Of a stretch of 64,000 nt of DNA, positions 16,924 through 25,256 are shown in pieces. Positions within the stretch are counted from its first letter, which is position 1. The number at the start of each line of letters is the position of its first letter. The position numbers were made by a program, and so were the translations under genes. Below the pieces are notes generated by a model. The model saw nothing but the letters and a program-made list of their open reading frames with translations. It searched no databases and was not told the origin of the DNA. This stretch comes from Synergistaceae bacterium UBA6101. Its GTDB lineage: Bacteria > Synergistota > Synergistia > Synergistales > Synergistaceae. The stretch covers positions 58,150 through 122,149 of the forward strand of contig DIWR01000009.1 in the NCBI GenBank assembly GCA_002428495.1, given 5' to 3'.

Positions 16924-17793
16924 ATGTTAAGAACGATACTCGCTGCAGTTGATACTAAAAAAAGAGAAGATCACGTAATTGCAAACATTTCAACTTTGGA
17001 TCCGTCTAAAGTCGAAAAGATTACACTGCTCCATGTGAACGATGAGAGATTCGGAAAGCTAAACATTTCTGAAGACGAAAAGCTAATATTTGAAAAAGCA
17101 CATAATGATCTCAAAGAGCGCGGATTCTCAGTTGAACCCCTGGTGCTGACAGGAGTCCCGTTTGACGAGATAGTCAATGAAGCTAAAAAAAGGAAGGCCT
17201 CTCTTATTGCCACAGGCGCCGGGAACAATCCTAAATGGAAAGATTTTCTTTTTGGAGAAACAGTTGAACGTGTATTGCAACTATCGTCTCTGCCTGTAAT
17301 GGTGTGCAGGGAAGGCGAGCCCGGAAGCCATATATTCCGCCATTTGCTAATTGGCATTGATTTTTCGAATGGATCTTACAATGCAGTGAAAGCGGTAAAA
17401 AGTATAGCAGAACAGAAATCGGCTGATATAGAGAAGGTAACACTGATCCACATACATGAAAAGACAACAATGGACCTTCTGATGAAATATGCTGCCAAAG
17501 AACAGATAGACAGGGAAATATCCATCGAGAAGGATCGTCTTGACGAAATATGTACATCTTTTTCAGAGCTTGGCATCAAAGAAGTAAATACAGCAATGTC
17601 AATTGGCAGACCTACTGAGGAGATCATAAAAACTGTCAAAACGATAAAGCCCTCATTAACAGTCGTCGGAGCTCAGGGAACAGGAGATCCCGCGATGGGC
17701 AGGATAGGTACTACCGCATCTCGGATAGCTCAGTTTGCATCATCCTCGGTTCTGATAATCCCCACTGAGTCTGTTGAACGTTCTTGTTGTTAA
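16924..17793 (+). CDS. Tandem universal stress protein, second copy
   Basis: 289 residues with two Usp domains (LRTILAAVDTKK...GAGNNPKWKDFLFGE, and HLLIGIDFSNGSYNA...VGAQGTGDPAMGRIGTTAS). The GxxG-type nucleotide loops are recognisable but less canonical than in the copy at 12549. AAAGGA lies 11 bases before the ATG at 16924; an ATG at 16915 is too close to that site. The protein ends SVERSCC, a terminal Cys pair seen on several proteins of this module. Confidence 0.85.
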   Translation: MLRTILAAVDTKKREDHVIANISTLDPSKVEKITLLHVNDERFGKLNISEDEKLIFEKAHNDLKERGFSVEPLVLTGVPFDEIVNEAKKRKASLIATGAGNNPKWKDFLFGETVERVLQLSSLPVMVCREGEPGSHIFRHLLIGIDFSNGSYNAVKAVKSIAEQKSADIEKVTLIHIHEKTTMDLLMKYAAKEQIDREISIEKDRLDEICTSFSELGIKEVNTAMSIGRPTEEIIKTVKTIKPSLTVVGAQGTGDPAMGRIGTTASRIAQFASSSVLIIPTESVERSCC

Positions 17794-17824
17794 TATTCTA
17801 TTATATGGAGATAGGTGAATAATT

Positions 17825-18904
17825 TTGGATGTAAGACATAGTAATAATGATAATAGCCATGTAGAAGCTGTCGACGAAGACACTAAGGCCCAAGGCCATT
17901 CGGATGGTCATGTACACGATCATGCGCATGGACACTCTCATGGGCACGTACATGGATCACCTGAATCGATATCTGAAAAAAAATTGTTATTGTCGATAGC
18001 ATTAAACTTGACAATAACTTTTGCTGAGATCGCGGGGGGTATATTTTCCAACAGCCTTGCACTTCTTTCAGATGCAGTGCACAATTTTTCTGACACATCT
18101 TCGCTATTTATCAGCTGGCTGGCTAAGAGGATAGCAAAAAAAGAACGGACTCCTGTCAATTCCTTTGGGTTTAAACGGGCGGAGGTCCTTGCCTCCCTAA
18201 TAAACACAGTCTCTCTTATGGGGATCGGGTTATTCCTTCTGGTGGAAGCGGCAAGAAAATTCATGCATCCAGAACCAGTTGTGGGAGGGATAATGTTAAT
18301 TGTTGCTGTCGTAGGTCTTTTGGGGAATCTTTTTACCGCCTGGCTTCTGCACAGTGATTCTAAGAAAAGTTTAAATATAAAGGCAGCATACATGCACATT
18401 GTAATGGACACGCTATCATCTTTGGGAGTCATAACTGCCGCTTTACTAATGACTTTTTTCAGATGGTACTGGCTGGACCCTCTTTTAACACTATTTGTCT
18501 CATTGTATGTTCTTCGTGAATCATGGCCGCTTCTTAAAACGTCTGTTAATATCCTGATGCAGGGAACGCCTGAAGGAGTAGATGTAAAAGAGATAGTTGC
18601 CTTGGCTGAAAGAAATCCTGATGTTGTGGATATGCATCATGTACATATTTGGACAACAGATGGAATGGAACTTTTTCTTGAGGCTCATGTAACTTTGTGT
18701 GATTCTGCAAAAGGGCGAACAGATCATATTCTTCAGGAGCTTACTGAAGATATAAAGAAACATCATAATCTATCACATGTTACATTGCAGATGGAATTTG
18801 GCATCTGCGTCGGAGGCAGGTGTTCAGGGAATGATTTGCCTTATGAAGATAAAAATGATGATTTACACAGGAGCTCAATGCCATTGCATGACAGCTCAGA
18901 GTGA
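17825..18904 (+). CDS. CDF-family cation efflux protein (CzcD-like)
   Basis: Exports divalent cations such as Zn2+ or Cd2+ across the inner membrane in exchange for protons. 359 residues. A His-rich N-terminus (about residues 27-43, alternating His) is followed by six membrane helices with the metal-site residues LLSDAVHNFSDTSSLF in helix 2 and HIVMDTLSSLG in helix 5, then a cytoplasmic domain (PDVVDMHHVHIWTTDGMELF). It starts at TTG with GGAGATAGGTG upstream. A Cys-containing tail (CVGGRCSG) is extra. Confidence 0.92.
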   Translation: MDVRHSNNDNSHVEAVDEDTKAQGHSDGHVHDHAHGHSHGHVHGSPESISEKKLLLSIALNLTITFAEIAGGIFSNSLALLSDAVHNFSDTSSLFISWLAKRIAKKERTPVNSFGFKRAEVLASLINTVSLMGIGLFLLVEAARKFMHPEPVVGGIMLIVAVVGLLGNLFTAWLLHSDSKKSLNIKAAYMHIVMDTLSSLGVITAALLMTFFRWYWLDPLLTLFVSLYVLRESWPLLKTSVNILMQGTPEGVDVKEIVALAERNPDVVDMHHVHIWTTDGMELFLEAHVTLCDSAKGRTDHILQELTEDIKKHHNLSHVTLQMEFGICVGGRCSGNDLPYEDKNDDLHRSSMPLHDSSE

Positions 18905-18997
18905 TCGGCAATCAATTGATTATGCTTTTAAATAGGATAGTTATCACATATCGTAGAAAGGAGTGTATCTTTACATAGATACGCAGGGGTGAATGAC

Positions 18998-19330
18998 ATG
19001 CCGTCAATATCTATCACATCAAATCACTGGCTGAATCTGGTACATGAACGCGGAGGCACTTTTTTTATCAAGATCTCAGTAAACGTAGTTGGCTGATGAA
19101 GCGCATTCAAGGGCCCGGTGGGTCTGATAGGAGTTCCCGAAGAAGATGCGGAAAAATACATAACGCTCTCTGTAACAGACATAAGAGGGAATATATATCC
19201 GGGAATAACTTGCCTCCTGCATGAAGACTGTCTTGGCAGGTTTTCGACTGCGCCGGAGGGAGATTTGCTCTTTTATACGGAACAGAGCGGTACTTTGAGG
19301 TGCAGACTTAGTGATATTCCTAAAAAATAA
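18998..19330 (+). CDS. CC/Se-motif family protein with two adjacent in-frame UGA codons (probable Sec-Sec)
   Basis: Reading from the ATG at 18998 (AGGGGTG upstream), codons 33 and 34 are TGA TGA (19094-19099), and the same frame stays open to a TAA at 19330. With selenocysteine at both, the protein has 110 residues: ...KISVNVVG-UU-SAFKGPVGLIG... then a folded-looking domain with three further Cys. A small family carrying CC or Sec at this place is known (CC/Se motif (seleno)proteins), role unclear. A 6-bp hairpin with loop GGT begins 11 bases after the second UGA, as a bacterial SECIS would. It sits between the CDF exporter and a ferredoxin. If UGA is not decoded, the product would stop at 32 residues. 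Confidence 0.75.
19111..19125 (+). promoter_or_regulatory. Putative bacterial SECIS hairpin
   Basis: GGGCCC pairs with GGGTCT (two G-U pairs) around the loop GGT. The loop lies 17 bases after the second UGA, inside the spacing usual for SelB recognition, and has G in its first positions. Confidence 0.5.
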
Positions 19331-19360
19331 CAAATAAATCAGACCGGAGTGATCATAGCT

Positions 19361-19609
19361 ATGAGCAATGTATGGTATCCGAAGATTGACTATTCAAAAT
19401 GCAATGGCTGCATGACATGCAGCCATATGTGCAGGAATGGTGTGTTTGGTAAAAATCAAAATCCTTCAGAGAAACCGAAAATTATAAATCCCGAAGGATG
19501 TGTAACCGGTTGTCGGGGCTGTGCTAAAAAATGCCCTGTCGGAGCTATAAGCTATTTTGGTGAGGAAAACGCAGGTAGGTATAAACCATCTTGCTCTTGC
19601 GGCGGCTAA
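19361..19609 (+). CDS. Two-cluster [4Fe-4S] ferredoxin-like protein
   Basis: 82 residues. First cluster motif CNGCMTCSHMC, second CVTGCRGCAKKCPVGAI, and a Cys-rich tail CSCGG. This is a small electron carrier. GGAG at 19343 best fits the ATG at 19361; a GTG at 19349 would be too close. It lies 30 bases after the CC/Se protein, so it may supply electrons to it or to a thiol-redox partner. Confidence 0.87.
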   Translation: MSNVWYPKIDYSKCNGCMTCSHMCRNGVFGKNQNPSEKPKIINPEGCVTGCRGCAKKCPVGAISYFGEENAGRYKPSCSCGG

Positions 19610-19688
19610 TATGTAAATCGAATTCTATATCTGACCGCCAATAAGATCCGCTAGGTCCACATAACTTGACTTGAAATGAGGTATATTT

Positions 19689-20231
19689 TTGGATAAAAAT
19701 TTTAGAAGATCAATGTCAGTGAAATTAATAATAGTTTCGACAATTATCGTTGCGATCTTTGGGATATATGTCTATAAACAACAAAATGAAAAAAATCTTA
19801 ATGATTATGCGGATGGCGGGAATCCTGATTTTGCCTTAAAAACAGAAACCTTAGATCTGGAAAAACTTAAATCATACGGTCTGCCGATACTGATCGATTT
19901 CGGTGCGGACAGTTGTGTGCCTTGTAAAGAGATGGCTCCTGTACTTGAAAAATTGAATATAGAATATCAGGGTAAGGTGATCATAAAATTCGTAGATGTC
20001 TGGAGAAACCCGGAACTGGCAGAAAATTTCCCGGTGCAGCTGATACCGACACAGTTTTTTTTCAACTCTGACGGAAGTCCGCTGGCCCAGGAAGCAAATC
20101 CTCCATTTGACGTCATAGGTTATATCAATCAGGAGACACAGGAACATGCATATACAGTTCATCAGGGAGGACTCACAGAAGAACAGCTTGAAGCGGCCTT
20201 TAAAGAGATGGGATTAAAACAGCAAGATTAA
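19689..20231 (+). CDS. Membrane-anchored thioredoxin-fold protein
   Basis: 180 residues. One N-terminal membrane helix (~10-29, LIIVSTIIVAIFGIYVY), then a thioredoxin domain with active site GADSCVPCKEM and cis-Pro LIPTQFFF. The domain probably faces the periplasm or cell exterior. Starts at TTG with GAGG upstream. A terminator follows. Likely a thiol reductant partner for the split permease encoded next. Confidence 0.85.
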   Translation: MDKNFRRSMSVKLIIVSTIIVAIFGIYVYKQQNEKNLNDYADGGNPDFALKTETLDLEKLKSYGLPILIDFGADSCVPCKEMAPVLEKLNIEYQGKVIIKFVDVWRNPELAENFPVQLIPTQFFFNSDGSPLAQEANPPFDVIGYINQETQEHAYTVHQGGLTEEQLEAAFKEMGLKQQD

Positions 20232-20279
20232 AAATAACAGTTGCTTTTCAATTTGAGCTTATGTCTGTATTGAGTTATA

Positions 20280-20308
20280 AAGTCCCCGGGTACGCGGGGG
20301 CTTTCTTG
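20280..20308 (+). terminator. Terminator after membrane thioredoxin
   Basis: AGTCCCC pairs with GGGGGCT around a GGTACGC-type loop, followed by TTTCTT. Confidence 0.65.
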
Positions 20309-20366
20309 TTAATTTTCCTTTTATAGCTATCATGTACACACAAGCATACATTACGGAGGTGTGGTT

Positions 20367-20846
20367 TTGGATTCTTATCTTCTTTACGGGATAACGATAG
20401 TGTTGCTCCTGCTCTCTTTTTTCAAAGACAGAAAAAAGACCCGCATGGCTCTAAAAAAGGGATGGAAGGCTTTTGACAACATACTTCCGCAATTTTTAGT
20501 CGTCATCCTCTTTGTCGGTGTCATGCTTGCAGTGCTGGACCCGCAAACTATATCAAGGCTTATAGGAAAAGGGTCAGGCTGGGTCGGAGTGATCCTTGCA
20601 GCAATGGTCGGATCGATAACACTGATTCCCGGCTTTGTTGCTTTCCCTACCGCCGCTCTCATTCTGCAGGCAGGTGCAGGATATATGCAGATAGGAGCGT
20701 TCATTTCAACTCTGATGATGGTAGGAGTCGTAACAATTCCTGTGGAAATAAAATACTTTGGAAAAAAGATGACTCTGTTGAGGAATTTGATGGCCTTTAT
20801 CTTTTCCTTCTTTGTTGCGTATGTAATAGGACGGGTGGTTGGCTGA
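20367..20846 (+). CDS. Half-size COG0701-type permease, subunit 1
   Basis: 159 residues with four or five membrane helices. It resembles one repeat of the permease family: MVGSITLIPGFVAFPTAALILQAGAG, where full-length members have the CSC loop, here lacking Cys. GGAGG at 20355-20359 fits the TTG at 20367; a GTG at 20361 is too close. The stop overlaps the start of the next half-permease gene, so they very probably form a heterodimer. Confidence 0.75.
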   Translation: MDSYLLYGITIVLLLLSFFKDRKKTRMALKKGWKAFDNILPQFLVVILFVGVMLAVLDPQTISRLIGKGSGWVGVILAAMVGSITLIPGFVAFPTAALILQAGAGYMQIGAFISTLMMVGVVTIPVEIKYFGKKMTLLRNLMAFIFSFFVAYVIGRVVG

Positions 20847-21393
20847 CTTGGTCAATATGATAAAAAGATACAGAGGTTTTCTTATTGTGTTTGCATGTAT
20901 TGGTCTGCTGTCTATCTTTAACAGGGACATCGGAATTAAGGCGATCTCAATTTCTGCACGCTCATTTGTAGAAATGCTCTTCATAATCCCGCCGGTTTTT
21001 GTGCTTCTGGGACTCCTTGATGTATGGGTCCCAAGAGAAAGCATGGTCAAATATATGGGAGAGGGATCTGGGCTCAAGGGAGTACTGTTGTCGCTTTTCA
21101 TTGGCTCTGCTGCAGCAGGTCCGCTCTATGCCGCGTTCCCTGTCTCAGCTGTATTCATGAAAAAGGGAGTCAGTTTTTCGAACGTAATGATCTTTATAGG
21201 TGCATGGTCTACAACCAAAATACCAATGGTCTTCTTTGAATTTGAGTCTCTGGGGGCACCCTTTGCCCTTACGAGACTTCTTGTCGATATACCCGGAATA
21301 ATAATTATCGCGTTGTTGCTTGCAAAGCTTGGAAGCAGGGAAGAAATAAGGGAAATATATGAAAATGCCGAAAAGATGGGTTCCGGTTCTTAA
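20839..21393 (+). CDS. Half-size COG0701-type permease, subunit 2
   Basis: 184 residues with about five membrane helices. The loop FIGSAAAGPLYAAFPVSAVFMKKG corresponds to the conserved loop of the family and also lacks Cys. It starts at TTG (20839) overlapping the end of subunit 1 by 8 bases, or at the ATG at 20857. The pair may move a substrate unlike that of the CSC permeases. An ArsR gene follows 112 bases later. Confidence 0.75.
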   Translation: MADLVNMIKRYRGFLIVFACIGLLSIFNRDIGIKAISISARSFVEMLFIIPPVFVLLGLLDVWVPRESMVKYMGEGSGLKGVLLSLFIGSAAAGPLYAAFPVSAVFMKKGVSFSNVMIFIGAWSTTKIPMVFFEFESLGAPFALTRLLVDIPGIIIIALLLAKLGSREEIREIYENAEKMGSGS

Positions 21394-21505
21394 AAAAGAG
21401 GATACGATCTGTTTGTGACGCAATTATTAAATAACAGTGCCATTTCTCTCCGTTGTCGGTATAATATTGATATGTGCGAATATACTCACAGGGGGAGACG
21501 GAAGA

Positions 21506-21841
21506 ATGAATGATCATGCCGAACATTCCTTGCTTTTTAAGGCTTTATCTGACCCTAACAGAATAATGATAGTTGACATGCTTTCATGTGGCGAGCTATG
21601 TGCCTGTACCATACTAGAGGCTTTCAGCCTCTCTCAGCCCACCCTTTCTCATCATATGAAGATCCTTTGCAGTTCTGATCTTGTTATACCAAGAAGGGAC
21701 GGTAAATGGGCCCATTATTCCCTCAACAGGAATAAGTTTTTGGAATTCATTTCATTTATTGATAGGATCTCGACAGACACAGGCAAAGAGCGTATTTACT
21801 TTGACACTAAATGCTGCGATGCGAATGCATCCTCCCAATAA
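21506..21841 (+). CDS. ArsR-family repressor, second copy
   Basis: 111 residues, winged helix: LFKALSDPNRIMIVDML, then GELCACTILEAF with the CxC metal site, and SQPTLSHHMKILCSSDLV as recognition helix. A C-terminal CC pair is also present. GGGGGAGACGGAAG precedes the ATG at 21506. TATAAT at 21460-21465 and an imperfect dyad just after it suggest self-regulation. Confidence 0.87.
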   Translation: MNDHAEHSLLFKALSDPNRIMIVDMLSCGELCACTILEAFSLSQPTLSHHMKILCSSDLVIPRRDGKWAHYSLNRNKFLEFISFIDRISTDTGKERIYFDTKCCDANASSQ

Positions 21842-21878
21842 TAAAAAAGCGGCCGGTAAGCAATTCCCGACCGTCGTT
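21842..21878 (-). terminator. Terminator for arsC (minus strand)
   Basis: On the minus strand GGTCGG and CCGGCC pair (one G-U) and are followed by GCTTTTTT. It lies between the converging arsR and arsC genes. Confidence 0.5.
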
Positions 21879-22319
21879 CTATCGTTTGCAGGAAATCTTT
21901 TCCTTTAGTTCTAATATTTTTCTCTCTATGGTGTTTATAACCCCGATGAAGACTTCGTCTTCCTTCCCCGTTGGATCTTCAAGTCCCCAGTCTTCTTCGT
22001 ACGCACCTTCGATAGGTGGACATGTTACATTGCAGCCCATCTTGATCACAACGTCAGGGTCCGGTATGTCAAAGATAAGTTTTGAAAACTGGTCTTTTTC
22101 CATATCGATCCCGTGCAGGCTTTTCATCAGCCGGACCGCGTCCTGATTGATCCTGTCCTTTAGTTCTGTGCCGCCGGAGTAGCTTTCAAACACGTCCGAG
22201 GCTAGTTTTTTCCCGAGAGCTTCCGCTATCTGACTTCTGCAGGAGTTATGTACACAAACGAAAGCGACCTTTGGTTTGCCGGTGCAGTTAAGTATTACTT
22301 TATTTTCTTTCTTTTCCAT
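21879..22319 (-). CDS. arsC: Arsenate reductase, low-molecular-weight phosphatase type
   Basis: Reduces arsenate to arsenite using thioredoxin. 146 residues. The P-loop FVCVHNSCRSQIAEAL has the catalytic Cys and the CX5R pattern; the acid loop DWGLEDPTGK holds the general acid; MGCNVTCPPIEG supplies the relay Cys pair. RBS GGAGGGG precedes the ATG. It is the only classical arsenic gene in the module and anchors the arsenic reading. It converges with the second arsR. Confidence 0.93.
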   Translation of the reverse strand: MEKKENKVILNCTGKPKVAFVCVHNSCRSQIAEALGKKLASDVFESYSGGTELKDRINQDAVRLMKSLHGIDMEKDQFSKLIFDIPDPDVVIKMGCNVTCPPIEGAYEEDWGLEDPTGKEDEVFIGVINTIERKILELKEKISCKR

Positions 22320-22482
22320 TTCAGCCCCTCCAATTTCTGCTTAATTTCTATTCCAAAAATAATTATATGACTTATAGTAATTCTAGCAGTAAGTAATCAA
22401 CAATAAATACATTGATATACATCTATGTGTAATATATATTTGCGTTCGTACAATGTCAAGTCAGATAAATATATATTAAAGG

Positions 22483-22552
22483 GGAGGTTTTATTATAGGC
22501 ACCTTCTTGATGTTCTATCTGGCAACGACGGACATAACCAAGAAATGGACCG
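22483..22552 (+). repeat. Dispersed repeat block 1, right copy
   Basis: Near copy of 12016-12087. Its reading frame goes on past the left copy's stop. Confidence 0.7.
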
Positions 22553-22651
22553 GTAAAGATTGCACTGTTACCCAATCTCAAGCACTAGGTATTTTTCTAA
22601 AACGGGATCTGAGGAAGAGTTCCACTAAAAATCTGGGATAGGTACGTCAAT

Positions 22652-22701
22652 TGCATATTCCGCTCAAAATAAACAGTGTTCATTTTGGCACGGAATATGC
22701 A
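22652..22701. repeat. Long inverted repeat TGCATATTCCG
   Basis: TGCATATTCCG (22652-22662) and its complement (22691-22701), with CAAAAT/ATTTTG pairing continuing the stem inside. Too long-looped for a normal terminator. Confidence 0.6.
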
Positions 22702-22715
22702 GTCAATCGACCCCG

Positions 22716-22771
22716 GCATGATTTTGGTACTAATATGATCAACGAAACTAGCATAAAAGTAACATCTTCGA
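22716..22771 (+). repeat. Dispersed repeat block 2, right copy
   Basis: Near copy of 11901-11956. Block order is reversed relative to the left side. Confidence 0.7.
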
Positions 22772-23079
22772 AACTAGTATAAAAACCAATAACATTTTAT
22801 CTACAAGCTCTTTAAGGTTCAGAGACAAGAAGCCTACGAAGCAATCGTGCAGGAGGGCTTTTACTTCCTCCGATATTTAATCACCTGTCTTCATCACTTT
22901 TACCTGCTCTTCTGAAGTACGGCCGAACCTGTGGCCCCCACAAAAAGCCCGAGCCTTTTTACTCTCTCGCGTGCCCTTATCCTTTTGTCTTTTACTTCAC
23001 CTTCTCCCATTGTCTTAATGCCCCGGACGTTCGTGGTAAATGAAATTTCGCATTCATATACTCCTTGATCAACAAGACG

Positions 23080-23113
23080 TTGTGTAACTCACTACACAAC
23101 CCTTGCGGGTTGT
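23080..23113 (-). other. Putative MobV-type origin of transfer
   Basis: On the minus strand the arms TTGTGTA and TACACAA flank GTGAGT, giving TAGTGAG/TTA. The pMV158-type nick region has the same layout, TAGTGTG/TTA between inverted arms; one base differs. A second inverted repeat ACAACCC-TTGC-GGGTTGT (23096-23113) overlaps. It lies 100 bases before a MobV-like gene. Confidence 0.6.
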
Positions 23114-23213
23114 CCGTTCGGCCAGGGGCTGCGCCCCCGGCGCTTAAAGGCAAGCCTGCCCTCCGTCGCCTTCCGGCTTAGGAGGGGAGCGGCTTAAAGA
23201 GGAGGTCAAAACC

Positions 23214-25256
23214 ATGGAAAAGAAAGACTTCGTATGCATCCGCCTGACCAAATCATCGGAAATGACGGTGAAAGCTACTATTGGCCGTATGTGCCACGAC
23301 ATCAGGGCAACCCGCCCCGGCTATCTCCGGGATGATCCTGATGCAAAGTGTTATTGGTTTCCCGAAAAAAGTGAGGGGATCTGGAAGATGAAGTCCGATC
23401 CTCTGAGTGTTAAAGAAGTCAGTGAATATTTGCATAGACATATCGCTGATATGAAGAAAAGATACGAGGAAATGCCAAGAGGAGAAAACGGACATTTTCA
23501 AAGGGCCAAGATAAATACACGATGGTTTATGCAGGGTATCTTAATCTTTTCGAAGGAGCAGCTGCAGGAGGTCTCCACGTTTGACATCTTAATCAATTCC
23601 ACAAGATTTCTGGATGTCCTTGCTGAAAAGCTGAAGACCAAGGTCGTTTGGGCCGGCTTCCACGACGACGAAACTACGCTGCATCTGCAGTTTGGCTTGG
23701 AAAACCTCGATTCTGAGGCACACACAATACAGCGCAGGATAAACAAAAGAGTCGATCAACCTGAACGTAACCATCTAATGACTACAAATGAACTGCAGGA
23801 CATGGCGGGGGAGCACTTCAAGGAGCTAGGCTTCCGGAGGGGTATCAGCCGTGATGTCACAGGCGCAAAACATAAAGAAGTGAGGGATGTTTTCCGGATC
23901 GAGCAGGCTGAGCTTATCGAAAAGAAGGGCGCACTTATCACCGACCTCCTTGACCTGTACGACGGAAAAAACGTAGTGTCGGATCTGATAAAGGATAAGA
24001 AAAAGAAACTCCGTAGTCTCAACGAAGAATATGAAAAACTTAACAATGAAACAAGGTCAATAGAAGAAGCCAATAAAAAGATCACGCAAGATCTGGAACG
24101 CAAACGTACCGAAGCCGATGTGGAAAGGCAGATCTTCGAAGATGAAGTGGATAAGTACAGGCGGATAAGGGAATCAGAAAAAGCATTGAAGTTGGCGGCC
24201 ATGATGGAACTGGATAAAAGGGAAAGAGCATCAGAGGAAGAGCTTACATGCAAAACCAGAGAATATGGCATAGAAGAGTCCTTCAAGTTCCTTAAGAGGC
24301 TCACAGAACACGCGGACGGATATTTTACCCTTCTTCCTGTCCACCGCCGCACGTACTCTGGATCCAAGGTCTGGGGGGCAACGGAGAGAGTATCGGTTGC
24401 GGACTTCGTCAAAAACTATCCCGAAATGAAAGAAAAAAATATGCTCGGTTATGAATACAGACTGGGAATTATTGGCACTCCGCCCCTGTTTTGCCTTGAC
24501 GGCATCGGAGAACCGCACCTTGAAAGGATGCGCGCCGACGGTATGCTGCCTTTTGCCGTCGTAGAATCCAGTCAGGGCAGTTATCAAGCATGGATAGAGT
24601 TAAAGAGTGATAACAAAACTATATCTTCTAGAACTTGGAGGTCCATAAACGATCATCTTGCAAATAAATATTGCGCACAGAAGAAGAACAGCGATAATAC
24701 CACTTCCTTTGCATTACCCGGGTTCTTAAATTATATTGAAGCCCATAAAGGATCCTTGGCAACACTTCAATTGACCGATGGGGTATCGGACATTGCCATT
24801 AAAAGCGTTACGGATGTCATGGCGGAAATACCGGGAAATATCAAAAAGACTACCTATGCAGAAGTACATACAGGTGAAACGACATATCCAACCGGCAGTG
24901 GTGAAGCTGCAGGCACGCCCGGATGGTTCATCGAAAAATGGGACGAGGACAGGATGGATCTGATAAATTCAAGGAGGTGCCCAAAAAGGGATGACGGAAC
25001 CCCTGATGACAGCGTTATCGACTTCGTTGTAGCGAAAAATCTTATCTCACACTACAGCAGCCACCGCCCTGAAGTTTTGGAGGAACGGATAGGATACTGC
25101 TACGAGATGCTTGTAAGAGGCGCGGATAATCCGAAAAGGCTCCACAGAAAAAAGGATCCCTGCGGGTATGCGAAAAAGACCGTAAATGCCGTACTCAGGC
25201 ACCTTGGGTTAACGGAGCTGCTGCATGAAGATGCCCAGAAGGATTACAGCAGATGA
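23214..25256 (+). CDS. MobV-like relaxase fused to a RepB/primase-like domain
   Basis: 680 residues. N-terminal ~220: MobV/Pre-type relaxase fold, with FHDDETTLHLQF at the metal site (family HxDExTPHxH; the last His is Gln here) and later FRRGISRDVTGAKHKEV. Middle (~225-340): long charged coiled coil. C-terminal: a plasmid primase-like region (LPFAVVESSQGSYQAWIEL, then TTSFALPGFLNY). The protein could nick the oriT just upstream and prime replacement-strand synthesis. RBS AGAGGAGG before the ATG. It shows the island was mobilisable by a helper. Confidence 0.72.
   Translation: MEKKDFVCIRLTKSSEMTVKATIGRMCHDIRATRPGYLRDDPDAKCYWFPEKSEGIWKMKSDPLSVKEVSEYLHRHIADMKKRYEEMPRGENGHFQRAKINTRWFMQGILIFSKEQLQEVSTFDILINSTRFLDVLAEKLKTKVVWAGFHDDETTLHLQFGLENLDSEAHTIQRRINKRVDQPERNHLMTTNELQDMAGEHFKELGFRRGISRDVTGAKHKEVRDVFRIEQAELIEKKGALITDLLDLYDGKNVVSDLIKDKKKKLRSLNEEYEKLNNETRSIEEANKKITQDLERKRTEADVERQIFEDEVDKYRRIRESEKALKLAAMMELDKRERASEEELTCKTREYGIEESFKFLKRLTEHADGYFTLLPVHRRTYSGSKVWGATERVSVADFVKNYPEMKEKNMLGYEYRLGIIGTPPLFCLDGIGEPHLERMRADGMLPFAVVESSQGSYQAWIELKSDNKTISSRTWRSINDHLANKYCAQKKNSDNTTSFALPGFLNYIEAHKGSLATLQLTDGVSDIAIKSVTDVMAEIPGNIKKTTYAEVHTGETTYPTGSGEAAGTPGWFIEKWDEDRMDLINSRRCPKRDDGTPDDSVIDFVVAKNLISHYSSHRPEVLEERIGYCYEMLVRGADNPKRLHRKKDPCGYAKKTVNAVLRHLGLTELLHEDAQKDYSR

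Larger units (their letters stand above)
22320..23213. other. Gap with repeat copies, long hairpin and oriT
   Basis: About 900 bases. Holds right copies of the two repeat blocks (22483-22552, 22716-22771), a long hairpin (22652-22701), a doubtful minus-strand ORF of 36 codons (22900-23010) that I do not recognise, and the putative oriT at 23080-23113. The last 120 bases are clearly richer in G+C. Confidence 0.5.

Noticed and set aside
20844..20846. TGA between the two half-permeases read as Sec to fuse them
   Set aside because: The halves are in different frames and overlap, so read-through cannot join them.
22900..23010. 36-codon minus-strand ORF ending GLFVGATGSAVLQKSR
   Set aside because: Protein-like but short, lacks a ribosome site and sits among decayed repeats; recorded only in the gap entry.
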